Shown: in pieces, positions 43,573 to 52,861 of the stretch
Layout: every line of letters begins with the position of its first letter
Numbering within the stretch: the first letter of the stretch is position 1
Source: Pseudoteredinibacter isoporae
GTDB lineage: Bacteria > Pseudomonadota > Gammaproteobacteria > Pseudomonadales > Cellvibrionaceae
DNA: 64,000 bases
NCBI RefSeq assembly: GCF_011602085.1
Contig: NZ_JAAONY010000001.1
Coordinates: forward strand, 992,001 to 1,056,000
Direction: 5' to 3'
The notes under the pieces: generated by a model
What the model was told of the DNA's origin: nothing
The model's input: the letters and a program-made list of their open reading frames with translations, nothing else
Database searches by the model: none
Translations under genes and position numbers: made by a program

Positions 43573-44600
43573 CGGCTCTTACTCATATTTCCTCGGCGTA
43601 CTTAATGACCGACCTTTTTTTGGGGAAAATAATCGACAATAAGCCGCTGTTGCTGCTGCGGATATTTTGTGAGTCCCTGGCGCTATTGATGGTCTGTCAC
43701 TTTTTTATACGCCCGTTTTTACGCTTGGGCGTGCTGCGCTCAGGCTTGAGCTTGTCGTCGATGGCGGGTGTGACGATCTACATGATCCCGGTGGCGATTA
43801 TGCTGACGCTGCTGATGTATGCTATCGGGCAGATCGTTGTGTTCTCGGACTTTGATATCACCAGTGTTCAATTCCAGAACAACAGTGGTGATGTGTCATC
43901 CCGGCATATGTCTACGGCGGCTTATACCATCAGTGCGGGGCAAAACTACATTATTTTGTTGTTCTGGTCGGCCTTGTATCTGTCCTGGCACTTTTACCGC
44001 AAGCGTGATGAATTAACACGCGAGTTGGAAATGACGCGACTGAAACAACTTGCCAACCAGATCAATCCTCACTTTCTGTTTAATACCTTAAACAGCATTC
44101 GTGCATTGGTATACAGTGATCAGGAGCAGGCGGCGGAAACCATTACCAAGCTATCCGAGTTAATGCGCGTGCATATGCATGCCGAAGTGGAAGCCCTGAG
44201 CACTCTGGAACAGGAATGTGATCTCGCAGAAAGTTATCTGCAAATTGAACGTTTACGTTTAGGGGAACGTTTGACAGTGGAATGGGAGATAGAGGCCTCG
44301 CTACTGCAACAAAGTATGCCAAGTCTGATCGTGTTGACCTTGCTGGAAAACGCCGTCAAGTATGGCGTTGCACCCTCCAGACAGGGCGGAACTATTGCTG
44401 TGGTTGCAAAAGAACAAGGCGATGACTATTTTTCATTATGCGTGGTCAACAGCCTTCCGGAAAAATCGGTGGAGCAGGGGCATGGTATTGGTCTTGATAA
44501 TATTCGTAAACGATTGGAGCTTATGTATGGCGAGCATGCGAGCATGACCGTGAACTCAGAAGACAGCTTTAGTGTGCTACTGGAATTGCCCAAAAAATGA
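43482..44600 (+). CDS. LytS/AlgZ-type membrane histidine kinase
   Basis: A 372-residue sensor kinase of the His_kinase (PF06580) type. Four or five membrane helices cover about 20-180, with no large periplasmic domain. The phospho-acceptor region LKQLANQINPHFLFNTLNSIRALV holds His near 203. The N-box is LLENAVKYG near 288 and the G-box QGHGIGLDNIRKRLELMYG near 335-353. The start is uncertain: ATG 43482 or 43497, neither with a good ribosome site, so translation may be coupled to the overlapping small ORF. The next gene, a LytTR regulator, overlaps its stop by 4 bp. Confidence 0.9.
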   Translation: MVVLDMPQFLSTWLAECRQPSTAYKIACCIAALTHISSAYLMTDLFLGKIIDNKPLLLLRIFCESLALLMVCHFFIRPFLRLGVLRSGLSLSSMAGVTIYMIPVAIMLTLLMYAIGQIVVFSDFDITSVQFQNNSGDVSSRHMSTAAYTISAGQNYIILLFWSALYLSWHFYRKRDELTRELEMTRLKQLANQINPHFLFNTLNSIRALVYSDQEQAAETITKLSELMRVHMHAEVEALSTLEQECDLAESYLQIERLRLGERLTVEWEIEASLLQQSMPSLIVLTLLENAVKYGVAPSRQGGTIAVVAKEQGDDYFSLCVVNSLPEKSVEQGHGIGLDNIRKRLELMYGEHASMTVNSEDSFSVLLELPKK

Positions 44601-45340
44601 ATGTATTGATTGTTGATGACGAACCTCTGGCCCGCCAGGAAATCCGCCGCTTACTGGGGCGCTATTCACAGCTGGATTCGATATCGGAAGCAGCGGATGG
44701 CGCCGAGGCGCTGGCGCTCTTGCAGGAGCAGGAATTCCAGGTGGTCTTCGTGGACATTCGAATGCCGGAAATGGATGGTATCGAGCTGGTCGCCAGTGCC
44801 GGAAATCGAAGTTTGTTTGTCTTTTGCACAGCGTACAGCCAGCACGCGCTGGAGGCCTTTGACTTAAACGCTTTTGATTATCTATTGAAACCTGTGAACC
44901 CGAATCGTCTGGATCAGGTCATGGCCAAGGTGGACTTGGCGTTGTCCGGAAAATCCTATCACGGACAACAGGAGCAGGAAAAAGCATCCACAGCAGATAT
45001 CTTGCCAGAGAATCATGGCTTCCTGTTAAAGTTCGGGCATGACTATCGCATTGTTCGCTTGCAAGATGTGCTGCGGTTTGAAGCATTGGGGAATCATGTG
45101 GTTGTGCATCTGGAAAAGGAAAAGTCCTATATCCAGAGTTCCCTCAGCCGCCTTGAAGCCAAGCTGGACGACAGCCATTTTCTGAAGGCCAGTCGCAGTG
45201 ATGTCGTGCGTATCGATGCGATATGTAAAGTGGAAGAGGGCATGAACCCAGGTAGCTTGATGGTTCAGCTTAGCAACGGCCAATCGGTTGATGTGAGCCG
45301 TCGCCAGGCACAGTACCTTAAAAAACAGTTTTCGATTTAA
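44597..45340 (+). CDS. LytTR-family response regulator
   Basis: A 247-residue two-domain response regulator. The receiver domain (1-115) has acidic DDE residues 7-9, phospho-acceptor Asp53 in VVFVDIRMPEMDG, and the LKPV Lys near 98. The LytTR DNA-binding domain (about 140-247) contains FLLKFGHDYRIVRLQDVLRFEALGNHVVVH and FLKASRSDVVRID. It begins 4 bp before the kinase stop (ATGA), confirming a cognate pair. Such AlgR/LytR-like regulators control exopolysaccharide, virulence or peptide uptake genes; the targets are unknown. Confidence 0.93.
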   Translation: MNVLIVDDEPLARQEIRRLLGRYSQLDSISEAADGAEALALLQEQEFQVVFVDIRMPEMDGIELVASAGNRSLFVFCTAYSQHALEAFDLNAFDYLLKPVNPNRLDQVMAKVDLALSGKSYHGQQEQEKASTADILPENHGFLLKFGHDYRIVRLQDVLRFEALGNHVVVHLEKEKSYIQSSLSRLEAKLDDSHFLKASRSDVVRIDAICKVEEGMNPGSLMVQLSNGQSVDVSRRQAQYLKKQFSI

Positions 45341-45360
45341 AGGCTGGGTTACCCAGCCTT
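45340..45360. terminator. Bidirectional terminator between convergent genes
   Basis: AAGGCTGGG pairs with CCCAGCCTT around TTA. It spans the ends of the LytTR gene and the GMC oxidoreductase gene, with AT-rich flanks. Confidence 0.7.
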
Positions 45361-46956
45361 ATCGGTTTCCAGAATCATGTCTGAGGCTTTTTCGGCAATC
45401 ATCATGGTTGGGGCATTGGTATTGCCGCTGACGACAGTGGGCATAATTGAGGCGTCGATTACGCGCAGACCTTCCAGGCCATGAACACGAAGTTGTTCAT
45501 CCACCACGGCCATATCGTCAGAACCCATTTTGCAGGTTCCCACAGGATGGTAAATATGCTGGGCATTGTTGCGGATGAACGTTTCGAGATCGTCGTCGCT
45601 GTTGCAGCTTGTCCCGGGGCTGATTTCCAAACCGCTGACATCCTGAAGGGCTTTACCTTTAAGCAACTCGCGGCCGCGCTTAACGGCATTGCTCAGCAAT
45701 TTCAGATCGTCTTCTTCGCTTAACAGGTTCAGATCAATTTCCGGGTCGGCTGTCGGGTCTGAGCTGGCGAGGCTGACCTGTCCACGGCTTTTAGGGCGCA
45801 GCACACAGACATGTAAACTGTGGCCGTACTTGCTGTAGTAATCGGTATCGCGTCCGTGATCACCCATGGCTACTGGTGAAAAATGCAACTGAATATCAGG
45901 GGTTTCTGCATGTTCGCCGACTTTGATAAAGCCACCGGCCTCGGCGATAACCGAGGTTAAATTGCCGCGACGGGCAAATACAAACTGAAAGAAGGCCTTG
46001 GTTTGATTCCACAGGGCCTTGGGACGGGTAAGCGCAAAGCTGGTACCGGTGGTTTCTTCGGTAGTGATCAATACATCAACGTGTTCCTGCAGGTTCTCAC
46101 CGACACCGGGCAGTTCATGTACGGGATCAATATTGTGTTTCTCAAGCTGTTCCTTGCTGCCGACACCCGACAACATCAGCAGCTGGGGCGAGCCAAAGGC
46201 GCCGGAGCTTAATAGAACTTCCCTGTTGGCTTTCAGAATTCGGCGTTGGCCATTTTCAATAATTTCCACACCGCAGGCACGTTTGTCTTCAAAGATAATT
46301 TTGCTGGCGCGCACGCCTTTGATCAGTGTGAGGTTGCTGCGTTTGTTCAGCACTGGATGCAGATAGGCGGCGGCAGCACTGCAGCGCAGACCGTTTTTCT
46401 GGGTCGTCTGATACCAGCCGACGCCTTCCTGATCGTCGCCATTAAAATCCTGGGTCGCTTTTTCGCCCTGTTCTATTGCTGAGTCCAAAAAGGCCTGACA
46501 AAGCTGGTGCTGACTGCGCAGATCCGCTACATTCAAAGGGCCGCCTGTGCCATGAAATTCATTGGCGCCGCGCTCCTGATGCTGTGAGCGTTTGAAGTAG
46601 GGTAGAACCTCATCATAGCTCCAGCCAGTATTACCCGCTGCGGCCCAGCTGTCGTAATCCTGTTTTTGACCGCGCACATACAGCATGGCATTGATCGAGC
46701 TGCTGCCCCCCAATACCTTGCCGCGCGGGCAATAGATCTCGCGATCGTTCATGTTTTTCTGGGCGGTGGAGTTAAAGTTCCAGTTAAACAAGCCCCCTGC
46801 CAGGCTGGCCAGGATTCCCAGCGGCGTATACACCAGCGGGTTACGGTCACTGCCACCTGCTTCAATTAAGCAAACACGGTTTTCGGGATTCGCTGATAAG
46901 CGATTCGCCAACACACAACCCGCCGAACCGGCGCCAACAATAATGTAATCGTACAT
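45349..46956 (-). CDS. GMC-family FAD oxidoreductase (choline/alcohol dehydrogenase type)
   Basis: A 535-residue GMC flavoenzyme that oxidises primary alcohols or choline-like substrates. The FAD motif YIIVGAGSAGCVLANRLS is at 4-21, the GMC signature CPRGKVLGGSSSINAMLYVRG near 76-96, and the second signature SSGAFGSPQLLMLSGVG near 248-264. The catalytic His lies in QHIYHPVGTCKMGSDD near 463-478 and an Asn in SGNTNAPTMMIAEKASD near 510-526. The start ATG is 3 residues before the Rossmann strand. It is a single gene, with no betaine or alkane genes adjacent, so the substrate is open. Confidence 0.92.
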   Translation of the reverse strand: MYDYIIVGAGSAGCVLANRLSANPENRVCLIEAGGSDRNPLVYTPLGILASLAGGLFNWNFNSTAQKNMNDREIYCPRGKVLGGSSSINAMLYVRGQKQDYDSWAAAGNTGWSYDEVLPYFKRSQHQERGANEFHGTGGPLNVADLRSQHQLCQAFLDSAIEQGEKATQDFNGDDQEGVGWYQTTQKNGLRCSAAAAYLHPVLNKRSNLTLIKGVRASKIIFEDKRACGVEIIENGQRRILKANREVLLSSGAFGSPQLLMLSGVGSKEQLEKHNIDPVHELPGVGENLQEHVDVLITTEETTGTSFALTRPKALWNQTKAFFQFVFARRGNLTSVIAEAGGFIKVGEHAETPDIQLHFSPVAMGDHGRDTDYYSKYGHSLHVCVLRPKSRGQVSLASSDPTADPEIDLNLLSEEDDLKLLSNAVKRGRELLKGKALQDVSGLEISPGTSCNSDDDLETFIRNNAQHIYHPVGTCKMGSDDMAVVDEQLRVHGLEGLRVIDASIMPTVVSGNTNAPTMMIAEKASDMILETDKAG

Positions 46957-47057
46957 GGGAAAGGGGCCACTCTATTGTTTTAATCTCTGGCGCTATGGTA
47001 ATGAAAAGCGTTTGTGTTTAAGTTGAGCCGTTTGACAATAGGCGCCAGAGTTGGGTC

Positions 47058-47618
47058 TCACGCAGTTGCGACACTTTCGGTTGGCGAATGGTAGAGAGAC
47101 CATGCACTGGTGACCACAAAAAGAATAAGTCCCCAAACAAACAGTGCCCCTGAAATGATATATAGCGCTATGCCACTGCTTGCTTTACTCGGAAAAGCCC
47201 TCAGTTCACTCCATGCTGCTTGATCATAAGCTAGTGAGACAAGAGCGAGTGCGGAGCCGCAGGCGATTATCGAGCAGAGCATCGAAATCCAGGCGGCAAC
47301 CATTGAAAATTTTGCAAAGCTACCTGGTTTTGGGGTCATAAGAATCTTTTCAGAAAACGTAATCGATGCTACGAAAATAGCGGTTACCAAAGTGAAAAAC
47401 ATTTTGCTGAGATCTTTTACTTGGGGGTATTCAATCTTAATATATCGATCTGCAACGATTTTTCGGCAATTCACATACTCCGCGTATCCTCCATCTCGAT
47501 TACAATTGGTATATTCTCCTTCCGTATGAAGAGGGTTTAAAGCACTTAAAACTGACAAGCTTAAACCAATGGTAAAAATCAAAAAGTACAGGCCAATAAA
47601 AATATTTCCTTTTTTCAT
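47058..47618 (-). CDS. Four-helix membrane protein of unknown function
   Basis: Not recognised. The 186-residue protein has a first helix (IFIGLYFLIFTIGLSLSVLSA), then a polar, probably periplasmic loop with three Cys in short range (EYTNCNRDGGYAEYVNCRKI), and three more helices (MFFTLVTAIFVASITF, MVAAWISMLCSIIACGSALALVSLAY, ALYIISGALFVWGLILFVVTSAW). Two of the Cys could form a disulfide. It is 53 bp downstream of the NTF2-like gene and might be cotranscribed with it. Confidence 0.7.
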   Translation of the reverse strand: MKKGNIFIGLYFLIFTIGLSLSVLSALNPLHTEGEYTNCNRDGGYAEYVNCRKIVADRYIKIEYPQVKDLSKMFFTLVTAIFVASITFSEKILMTPKPGSFAKFSMVAAWISMLCSIIACGSALALVSLAYDQAAWSELRAFPSKASSGIALYIISGALFVWGLILFVVTSAWSLYHSPTESVATA

Positions 47619-47671
47619 ATTAGTGCCTTCTCTGTTTTATTTGTATTGATGCGCTCTCTGTGTTTTTACTG

Positions 47672-48028
47672 TTAAGTTGGAATCGGTAAATTATGCGCTT
47701 TTAGAAAACTCAATTTATCCCAGTAGCCACGCTGAAAAAGAATCAGACCATTTTCGATTTGAAAGAATCCGCAACCTCGAAGTCCGATAGGGTCTTTCCA
47801 TTCCAAGATGGCCCAGTCGCCGTCTTGAAAGATATTCTCAACGATGCAAACCATCTCTGCACTGGCGAACTCATCGGTGAACATCTTGTGTATGGCGGCT
47901 TTGCCCACCACGGGCTCGTTGGCGACTTGATGGTTAACCGCATTGTCGGCATAGAAGGTCGCTATCTTATCGGCATTGCCTTCGTTGAAGACATCTACCC
48001 ATTGCTGAACAATTTGCTTTGGCTGCAT
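47672..48028 (-). CDS. NTF2/SnoaL-like protein
   Basis: A 118-residue protein of the NTF2-like cone fold. ATG 48028 (MQPKQIVQQWVDVFNEGNADK) has TGGAA just upstream; an in-frame ATG at 48064 is possible. Typical segments are IATFYADNAVNHQVANEPVVGKAAIHKMFTDEF near 21-54 and DGDWAILEWKDPIGLRGCGFFQIENGLI near 66-94. Members act as isomerases, hydrolases or binding proteins; the activity cannot be assigned. It follows the aldo/keto reductase gene with a 43-bp gap in the same direction. Confidence 0.85.
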   Translation of the reverse strand: MQPKQIVQQWVDVFNEGNADKIATFYADNAVNHQVANEPVVGKAAIHKMFTDEFASAEMVCIVENIFQDGDWAILEWKDPIGLRGCGFFQIENGLILFQRGYWDKLSFLKAHNLPIPT

Positions 48029-48070
48029 TGCATTTCCAGTGTCTAAATAGATTGGCATTGGCAACGTTAT

Positions 48071-48865
48071 TTAGTTAACGCGGAGATAGTTGTTCACATT
48101 ATCGCGCAAATGCCCCGGATTAATCGTCCCAATAATCGCCGCCGTGCTGCCCGGGTGGGCAAAGACAAACTTCATGCTTTCCAACACGCCGTTTTTTTGA
48201 TCGTTGTGGGCAATGTGTCCGCTTGCCAGTGCTTTTTTTATCAGGGCCGTTTTATTGTGTTCAGTGCAGTAGTCCAGCACTTTGCCTTCGGCAGTTTCAT
48301 TGAGGTTGTAGGTGAGCATAACGCAATCGGATTGTTGTGCGGCAGCGATTCCGCCCTCAACCGTTTTGGTGGACATGCCACTGGCGCGTATTAAGCCCGC
48401 TTGTTTGAGTTCATTCAGGGCTTCGAGTCCACCCTGTGCAATAGCTTCCATATCGTTGCCATCGGAATGGAGCAGTACCATATCGATATAATCGGTTTTT
48501 AAACGACGCAGGCTGCGCTCGACACTGTGGCGAATGTGTTCCGGGCGGAAATCAAAGCTGGATTGGCCATTTTCAAATTCTTCACCGGCTTTGCTGACGA
48601 TGACCCAATCCTGTCGGCTACCTTGTAGCAGTTGGCCCAAGCGTTCTTCACTATTGCCATAAGCTGGAGCAGTGTCGATCAGGTTGATGCCGCAATTTCT
48701 GGCTGTCGCGAGCAGGGTTTTCGCTTCTTCGTCGCTGGGCAGGTTAAAAGCCGTTGGGTATTTAACACCTTGATTGCGTCCCAGTTTTACGGTGCCCAGC
48801 CCAAGAGGGCTGATGGAAAAATCCAAACCGGGAGCGGGGTTTTGGGGAAGTTGTACCTGACTCAT
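48071..48865 (-). CDS. Aldo/keto reductase
   Basis: A 264-residue NADPH-dependent oxidoreductase with the AKR barrel. The start is ATG 48865, overlapping the stop of the upstream FAD gene as ATGA, so translation is coupled; the open frame upstream is not used. Motifs: LGLGTVKLGRNQG near 19-31, NLIDTAPAYGNSEERLGQLL (catalytic Asp-Tyr) near 58-77, DWVIVSKAGEEF (Lys) near 82, YIDMVLLHSDGND (His) near 120-132. It could reduce an aldehyde made by the neighbouring oxidase, which is inference. Confidence 0.92.
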   Translation of the reverse strand: MSQVQLPQNPAPGLDFSISPLGLGTVKLGRNQGVKYPTAFNLPSDEEAKTLLATARNCGINLIDTAPAYGNSEERLGQLLQGSRQDWVIVSKAGEEFENGQSSFDFRPEHIRHSVERSLRRLKTDYIDMVLLHSDGNDMEAIAQGGLEALNELKQAGLIRASGMSTKTVEGGIAAAQQSDCVMLTYNLNETAEGKVLDYCTEHNKTALIKKALASGHIAHNDQKNGVLESMKFVFAHPGSTAAIIGTINPGHLRDNVNNYLRVN

Positions 48866-50106
48866 TTTATGTGTTCCGCATCGCCACTGTGTGTATTTGA
48901 GTTTGCAAAGAGCCTGTCCCATGGTGCTGGAGCTATTTTTGCTTTGCTCAATCGCGGCAGGGGTAAATCTTGGGGTAGTGACGTTTTATTTACGGGCAGT
49001 AAAGCCATCGCTTGATCGGCAAAGTTCGGGCTGAGGGCCAGTTTGGTCGGCCAGCCCACAATAACGTTATCGATTCCCTCTGCACGGGATGCAAAAGCCT
49101 TGTCGGGGCGAACCAACCCTTTCTGCTTGGGCTCGGCTCGATTGATGGGCAGGCTGCACCATTCGGCATCACTGAAATCCAACCAGGGAAAGAGTTCTCG
49201 CAGTTCTTTCTTGGCGCAGGTGATCACTTCCGCCTCGCTTTGCTTGGCGCCGGCTTCCGCCAGGCTGCCACCTAAATACCAGACTTGTTCCCCCTCAGTA
49301 CTGTCGGCGCAGGGATGACTGGAAATGGTTAAGCGCGGTGTGCTTTCGGCGCCCATGCAATGGCCATAAAAACGATAGGGCAGAGTATGCTTTACACAAA
49401 CTTGCTGCAGTGGACGTCGTTGCATAGCGGGTTTTTCCAGACCCAACGATTCCAGTAGGGCTGCATTACCTTCGCCAGCGCAAAAAATAAAGTTTCGGGC
49501 GCGTATTTCCTGGGCTTTGTCGCTCTTGCTGTTTAATAGCAGATGCGCACTTTTACCGTCTTTTTTCCAGTGATGATCAGAGGGCAATTTAAAGATTCGT
49601 TCGCTTAAGGGCTGGCTCAATGCGTTAAGCAGTGAAGGCGTGTCTACCACAATATCGAGGAGTTTATAGACCTGAGCCTGGTCTTGCCCTTTGAACAATT
49701 CGGGGAGTTCATCACCGCTGACGGCTTCGACGCGGCCGCGGGTTAATTTACTGGCCAGGAAGGTGCTGATTTTTGAGCTACTTTGTTGGCTGGAAAACAT
49801 ATAAAAGTCTTCGCTGAGCAGTTTGGCTTCACTCAGGTCGATTTCGCCATGACCGGCAAAACACTCGCCCCAGCGGCGGGGCATGTCGGCAATCGCTTCT
49901 GAGGCTCCGCTTAGGGCACCGGCCAGGGTGTATTTGATGCCGCCATGAATCATGCCTTGTGAGGCCAGGGTTTGTCCGGCACCCAGAGCATCTCGCTCGA
50001 ACAATGCGCAGTGGCGCCCTTGCTGATGCAGTCGGTTGAGCAACCACAGGCCGGCAACGCCACCGCCGATGATGGCGGTATCGAGTTCAATATAGGCTTG
50101 AGCCAT
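48862..50106 (-). CDS. FAD-dependent oxidoreductase, glycerol-3-phosphate dehydrogenase/DAO-like
   Basis: A 414-residue flavoprotein. The FAD motif AIIGGGVAGLWLLNRLHQQG is at 12-31 and HCALFERDALGAGQTLASQGMIHGGIKY follows near 33-60, as in GlpD/DAO-fold enzymes. The mid-region carries ARNFIFCAGEGNAALL and the C-terminal part IDNVIVGWPTKLALSPNFADQA. Reactions in this fold oxidise an amine, amino acid or hydroxy acid with O2 or a quinone; the substrate is unknown. It starts a minus-strand group with the aldo/keto reductase, NTF2-like protein and a membrane protein. It is divergent from waaA. Confidence 0.85.
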   Translation of the reverse strand: MAQAYIELDTAIIGGGVAGLWLLNRLHQQGRHCALFERDALGAGQTLASQGMIHGGIKYTLAGALSGASEAIADMPRRWGECFAGHGEIDLSEAKLLSEDFYMFSSQQSSSKISTFLASKLTRGRVEAVSGDELPELFKGQDQAQVYKLLDIVVDTPSLLNALSQPLSERIFKLPSDHHWKKDGKSAHLLLNSKSDKAQEIRARNFIFCAGEGNAALLESLGLEKPAMQRRPLQQVCVKHTLPYRFYGHCMGAESTPRLTISSHPCADSTEGEQVWYLGGSLAEAGAKQSEAEVITCAKKELRELFPWLDFSDAEWCSLPINRAEPKQKGLVRPDKAFASRAEGIDNVIVGWPTKLALSPNFADQAMALLPVNKTSLPQDLPLPRLSKAKIAPAPWDRLFANSNTHSGDAEHIK

Positions 50107-50264
50107 GGTGCGAAGGCCCCCTTAAGGCAAGAGCTGTATGGTATTGGCAGATTGTTTTATTATACCGCGAATTAATGAAGAATCTTGCTGGTGTATGTTC
50201 ACACTCATGGAACCACCCTGGCGAGCTAAAAAAGCGTCAACCTCTGAGTGCGAACAGGACTTCA

Positions 50265-51581
50265 ATGCGTTTTTTCTACAGTCTTATTTTTTATCTGGCG
50301 TTGCCTTTGGTTCTGTTGCGACTGCTGTGGCGAGCCATCAAGGCCCCGGCCTACGCCAAGCGCTGGCAGGAACGTTTTGCGCTGTTTCCGAAGCCTGATG
50401 ATGGACGTCCGTTGATTTGCCTGCATTCGGTTTCTGTGGGTGAGACCATTGCTGCAAGCCCCCTGATCAAGCGCCTGTTGCAAGATTACCCCGAGCATCA
50501 GTTAATGGTGACAACAACGACCCCAACGGGCTCTGCGCTATTGCAGGAGCGATTCGGCGATCAGGTTTTGCATGTCTATCTGCCTTATGATTTGCCCGAT
50601 GCCATGGCGCGCTTTCTGGGTAAGCTAAATCCGGAAATTCTGTTGATCATGGAGACCGAGCTTTGGCCGAATTTACTGGCCGCCTGTCAGCAGCGTGGCA
50701 TTCCCAGCTTATTGTTAAATGGTCGCCTGTCCGAGCGTTCTGCCCGGGGTTATCAGCGGGTTTCGGCCCTAAGTCAGCCAATGTTTGCAGCTCTGGATGG
50801 GGTCTATGCGCAGACTTCCGCCGATCAGGAGCGTTTTATTGCAAGCGGCGCCAAAGCTGAGCATTGCGAGGTAAGCGGCAATATTAAATTTGATTTGCAG
50901 TTGAGTGAGGAGCTTCGAGCTCAGGCTGCTGTGCTGCGCAAACAGTGGCAAGGTGGTTCGGAGGAGTTGGGTGATGTTGAAGGCGCTGAGAAGCGTTTTA
51001 TTATTGCCGCTGCGTCCACTCACCCCGGCGAAGATGAAATTATTTTGCAGGCGTTTCAGCAATTGCTGGCGAAAAAACCAAATGCCCGCCTGTTGCTGGT
51101 GCCCCGCCATCCTGAAAGATTTAAGGACGTTGCTCGCTTGATTGAGGCCAGTAACTTGTCGATGCAGCGGCGCAGTGAAAGCCGAAGTCTGAAAGCGCTA
51201 GCGGAAGATTGTCAGGTAATTCTTGGCGATACCATGGGTGAAATGCTGTGCTTTTTTGGTGCGGTGGATGCTGCGTTTATCGGTGGCAGCCTGGTTGATC
51301 GGGGTGGCCACAATATGATTGAAGCCGCTGCATGGGGGTTGCCTATTGTGACCGGTAAGAGCTGCTTTAATTTTGCCGAGGCGAATGCTTTGTTGCAGAA
51401 TGCCGGTGCATTGCGGCAGGTTAGCAATGCCAATGAATTGGCCGCCCATTGGTTAGAGTTGATCAGTAATCCAGAGGTCGCTCGAAGCATGTCAGACAGT
51501 GCATTGAGCGTTGCGGAAGGGAATCGAGGGGCTTTGGATAAAATGATGATGGGCATTGCTGCCCATCTTAATAAACGCTAG
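50265..51581 (+). CDS. waaA: Kdo transferase (3-deoxy-D-manno-octulosonic acid transferase)
   Basis: WaaA adds Kdo residues to lipid IVA, the first sugar step of the LPS core. The start is ATG 50265 (MRFFYSLIFYLALPLVLLR), with CAGGA 5-9 bases upstream; the frame is open to 50175 without support. An N-terminal membrane anchor (2-22) precedes a GT-B glycosyltransferase: LHSVSVGETIAASPLIKRLL near 75, METELWPNLL near 133 and GRLSERSARGYQRV near 157. The C-terminal half has STHPGEDEIIL and the donor-site GGHNMIEAAAWGLPIVTG. 438 residues is near the E. coli 425. Confidence 0.95.
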   Translation: MRFFYSLIFYLALPLVLLRLLWRAIKAPAYAKRWQERFALFPKPDDGRPLICLHSVSVGETIAASPLIKRLLQDYPEHQLMVTTTTPTGSALLQERFGDQVLHVYLPYDLPDAMARFLGKLNPEILLIMETELWPNLLAACQQRGIPSLLLNGRLSERSARGYQRVSALSQPMFAALDGVYAQTSADQERFIASGAKAEHCEVSGNIKFDLQLSEELRAQAAVLRKQWQGGSEELGDVEGAEKRFIIAAASTHPGEDEIILQAFQQLLAKKPNARLLLVPRHPERFKDVARLIEASNLSMQRRSESRSLKALAEDCQVILGDTMGEMLCFFGAVDAAFIGGSLVDRGGHNMIEAAAWGLPIVTGKSCFNFAEANALLQNAGALRQVSNANELAAHWLELISNPEVARSMSDSALSVAEGNRGALDKMMMGIAAHLNKR

Positions 51582-51595
51582 AAAAACAGCAGCGC

Positions 51596-52855
51596 TTATT
51601 TGACCGCTGGTGCCGGGCAATCAGTACCGCCGGCAGCTTCAATGCGTTCTTCGGTCGCCGGGTGAGTTTGCATATAATTGAAGACCTCGCTGAAATCGAT
51701 CTCTTCGTCGAGGCCCAATTGTTTTTTAAGGCGTTCTTTCCAACCAGGTTCTTTGTTGTCGTCTTTGTTTTCGCCTGTAGTTTCTTCCGGTGATGTTTCT
51801 GACAGGGCTTCTGGTGAGGCTGCTTCGGGAGAAACTTCTTTGGGTGTAGCTTCACCTTCCTGATTGCTGATGTCTTTGGTTTTTTCAGTCGGTGTCAGCT
51901 TGGCATCTTCGACAACGACATCCGTAACATCGGCAAAGCCATGAGACGCCATCAAGTGATTCAAGCCTGCGCCCAGGCAGCTGCTCGGTACTTGCAGTTG
52001 TTGCAATTGATTTATCGAAAACTGATCGGCTTCGCGTTCCAGATCGCGGCTGTAAGACAATTGCTGGAACAGCACCGGACCAGAAACCAGAACTGTTTCT
52101 GCCAGGGCGCTGATGTCTCCGACGATAACCGTGAGCAGTGCCACGGTTCCCAGTGACTGAATCACATTGCGCAAGCCGTGGTGTTGCTCCACATGGCCGG
52201 CTTCGTGGGCGAGTACCGCAAGAATTTCATTTTCATTATTCAGTGCGGTAACCAGGTCATCGGTCACCAGAATGTGCCCGCCAGGCAGTGCAAAAGCGTT
52301 AGCCCCCATGGCCGGGCTGTTCTTGCTCAATAGGGTATAGCGTTGATTCTCAGGCAGGCGCTGCCAGGCTCGGTCGAGCAGTGAGCGTTGGTTTTCATCC
52401 AGTTTGCTTTCCTTAAAATAGTTTTCCATCTGTTTTAAGGCTTGTTCGTCCAGAGTCAGCAGCACTTCCTTGGGGATGCGTGGAGACAGCTCTTTGGCGA
52501 GAATGGGAAGCCCCACTTTGATGTACAGCAAAGTCACCAGTGGCAGCATCAACAAGGCCAATAGCGCAAAATGACGGCTGCGCTCCCAGTAATGCACCAA
52601 GCGTAAATGATGTTTGGGTTGGAAGATCGCTTCTATGGAAGCATGGTCCTCACATTCAACACAATCGCCGTTTGGAAACTCAATACGATAAGGCATACGG
52701 CCGATAGGGGCGGAGAGTGTGCAGTCACCCAAAGCAAGATTCTGCAATATCTCCCCGTTTTGGCTGTGCAGGGTCAGCTGAGATTCTTGATGGAGAATCT
52801 CAGCGTGAATCTGCTCAGAGCTGCCCGCTCTGTAATACCGTCCAAAAATTCCCAT
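51596..52855 (-). CDS. M48-family zinc metallopeptidase with acidic insert
   Basis: A 419-residue membrane peptidase. An N-terminal domain of about 95 residues precedes one membrane helix (96-112). The zinc site is LAHEAGHVEQHHG, with HEAGH at 217-221, and the third ligand lies in SRDLEREAD near 273. Residues about 312-385 are an acidic, Thr/Ser/Pro/Glu-rich stretch before the conserved QTHPATEERI end; most M48 proteins of this type lack such an insert. It is 6 bp downstream of the YjgN-like gene and surely cotranscribed. Confidence 0.9.
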   Translation of the reverse strand: MGIFGRYYRAGSSEQIHAEILHQESQLTLHSQNGEILQNLALGDCTLSAPIGRMPYRIEFPNGDCVECEDHASIEAIFQPKHHLRLVHYWERSRHFALLALLMLPLVTLLYIKVGLPILAKELSPRIPKEVLLTLDEQALKQMENYFKESKLDENQRSLLDRAWQRLPENQRYTLLSKNSPAMGANAFALPGGHILVTDDLVTALNNENEILAVLAHEAGHVEQHHGLRNVIQSLGTVALLTVIVGDISALAETVLVSGPVLFQQLSYSRDLEREADQFSINQLQQLQVPSSCLGAGLNHLMASHGFADVTDVVVEDAKLTPTEKTKDISNQEGEATPKEVSPEAASPEALSETSPEETTGENKDDNKEPGWKERLKKQLGLDEEIDFSEVFNYMQTHPATEERIEAAGGTDCPAPAVK

Positions 52856-52861
52856 GCTTGA

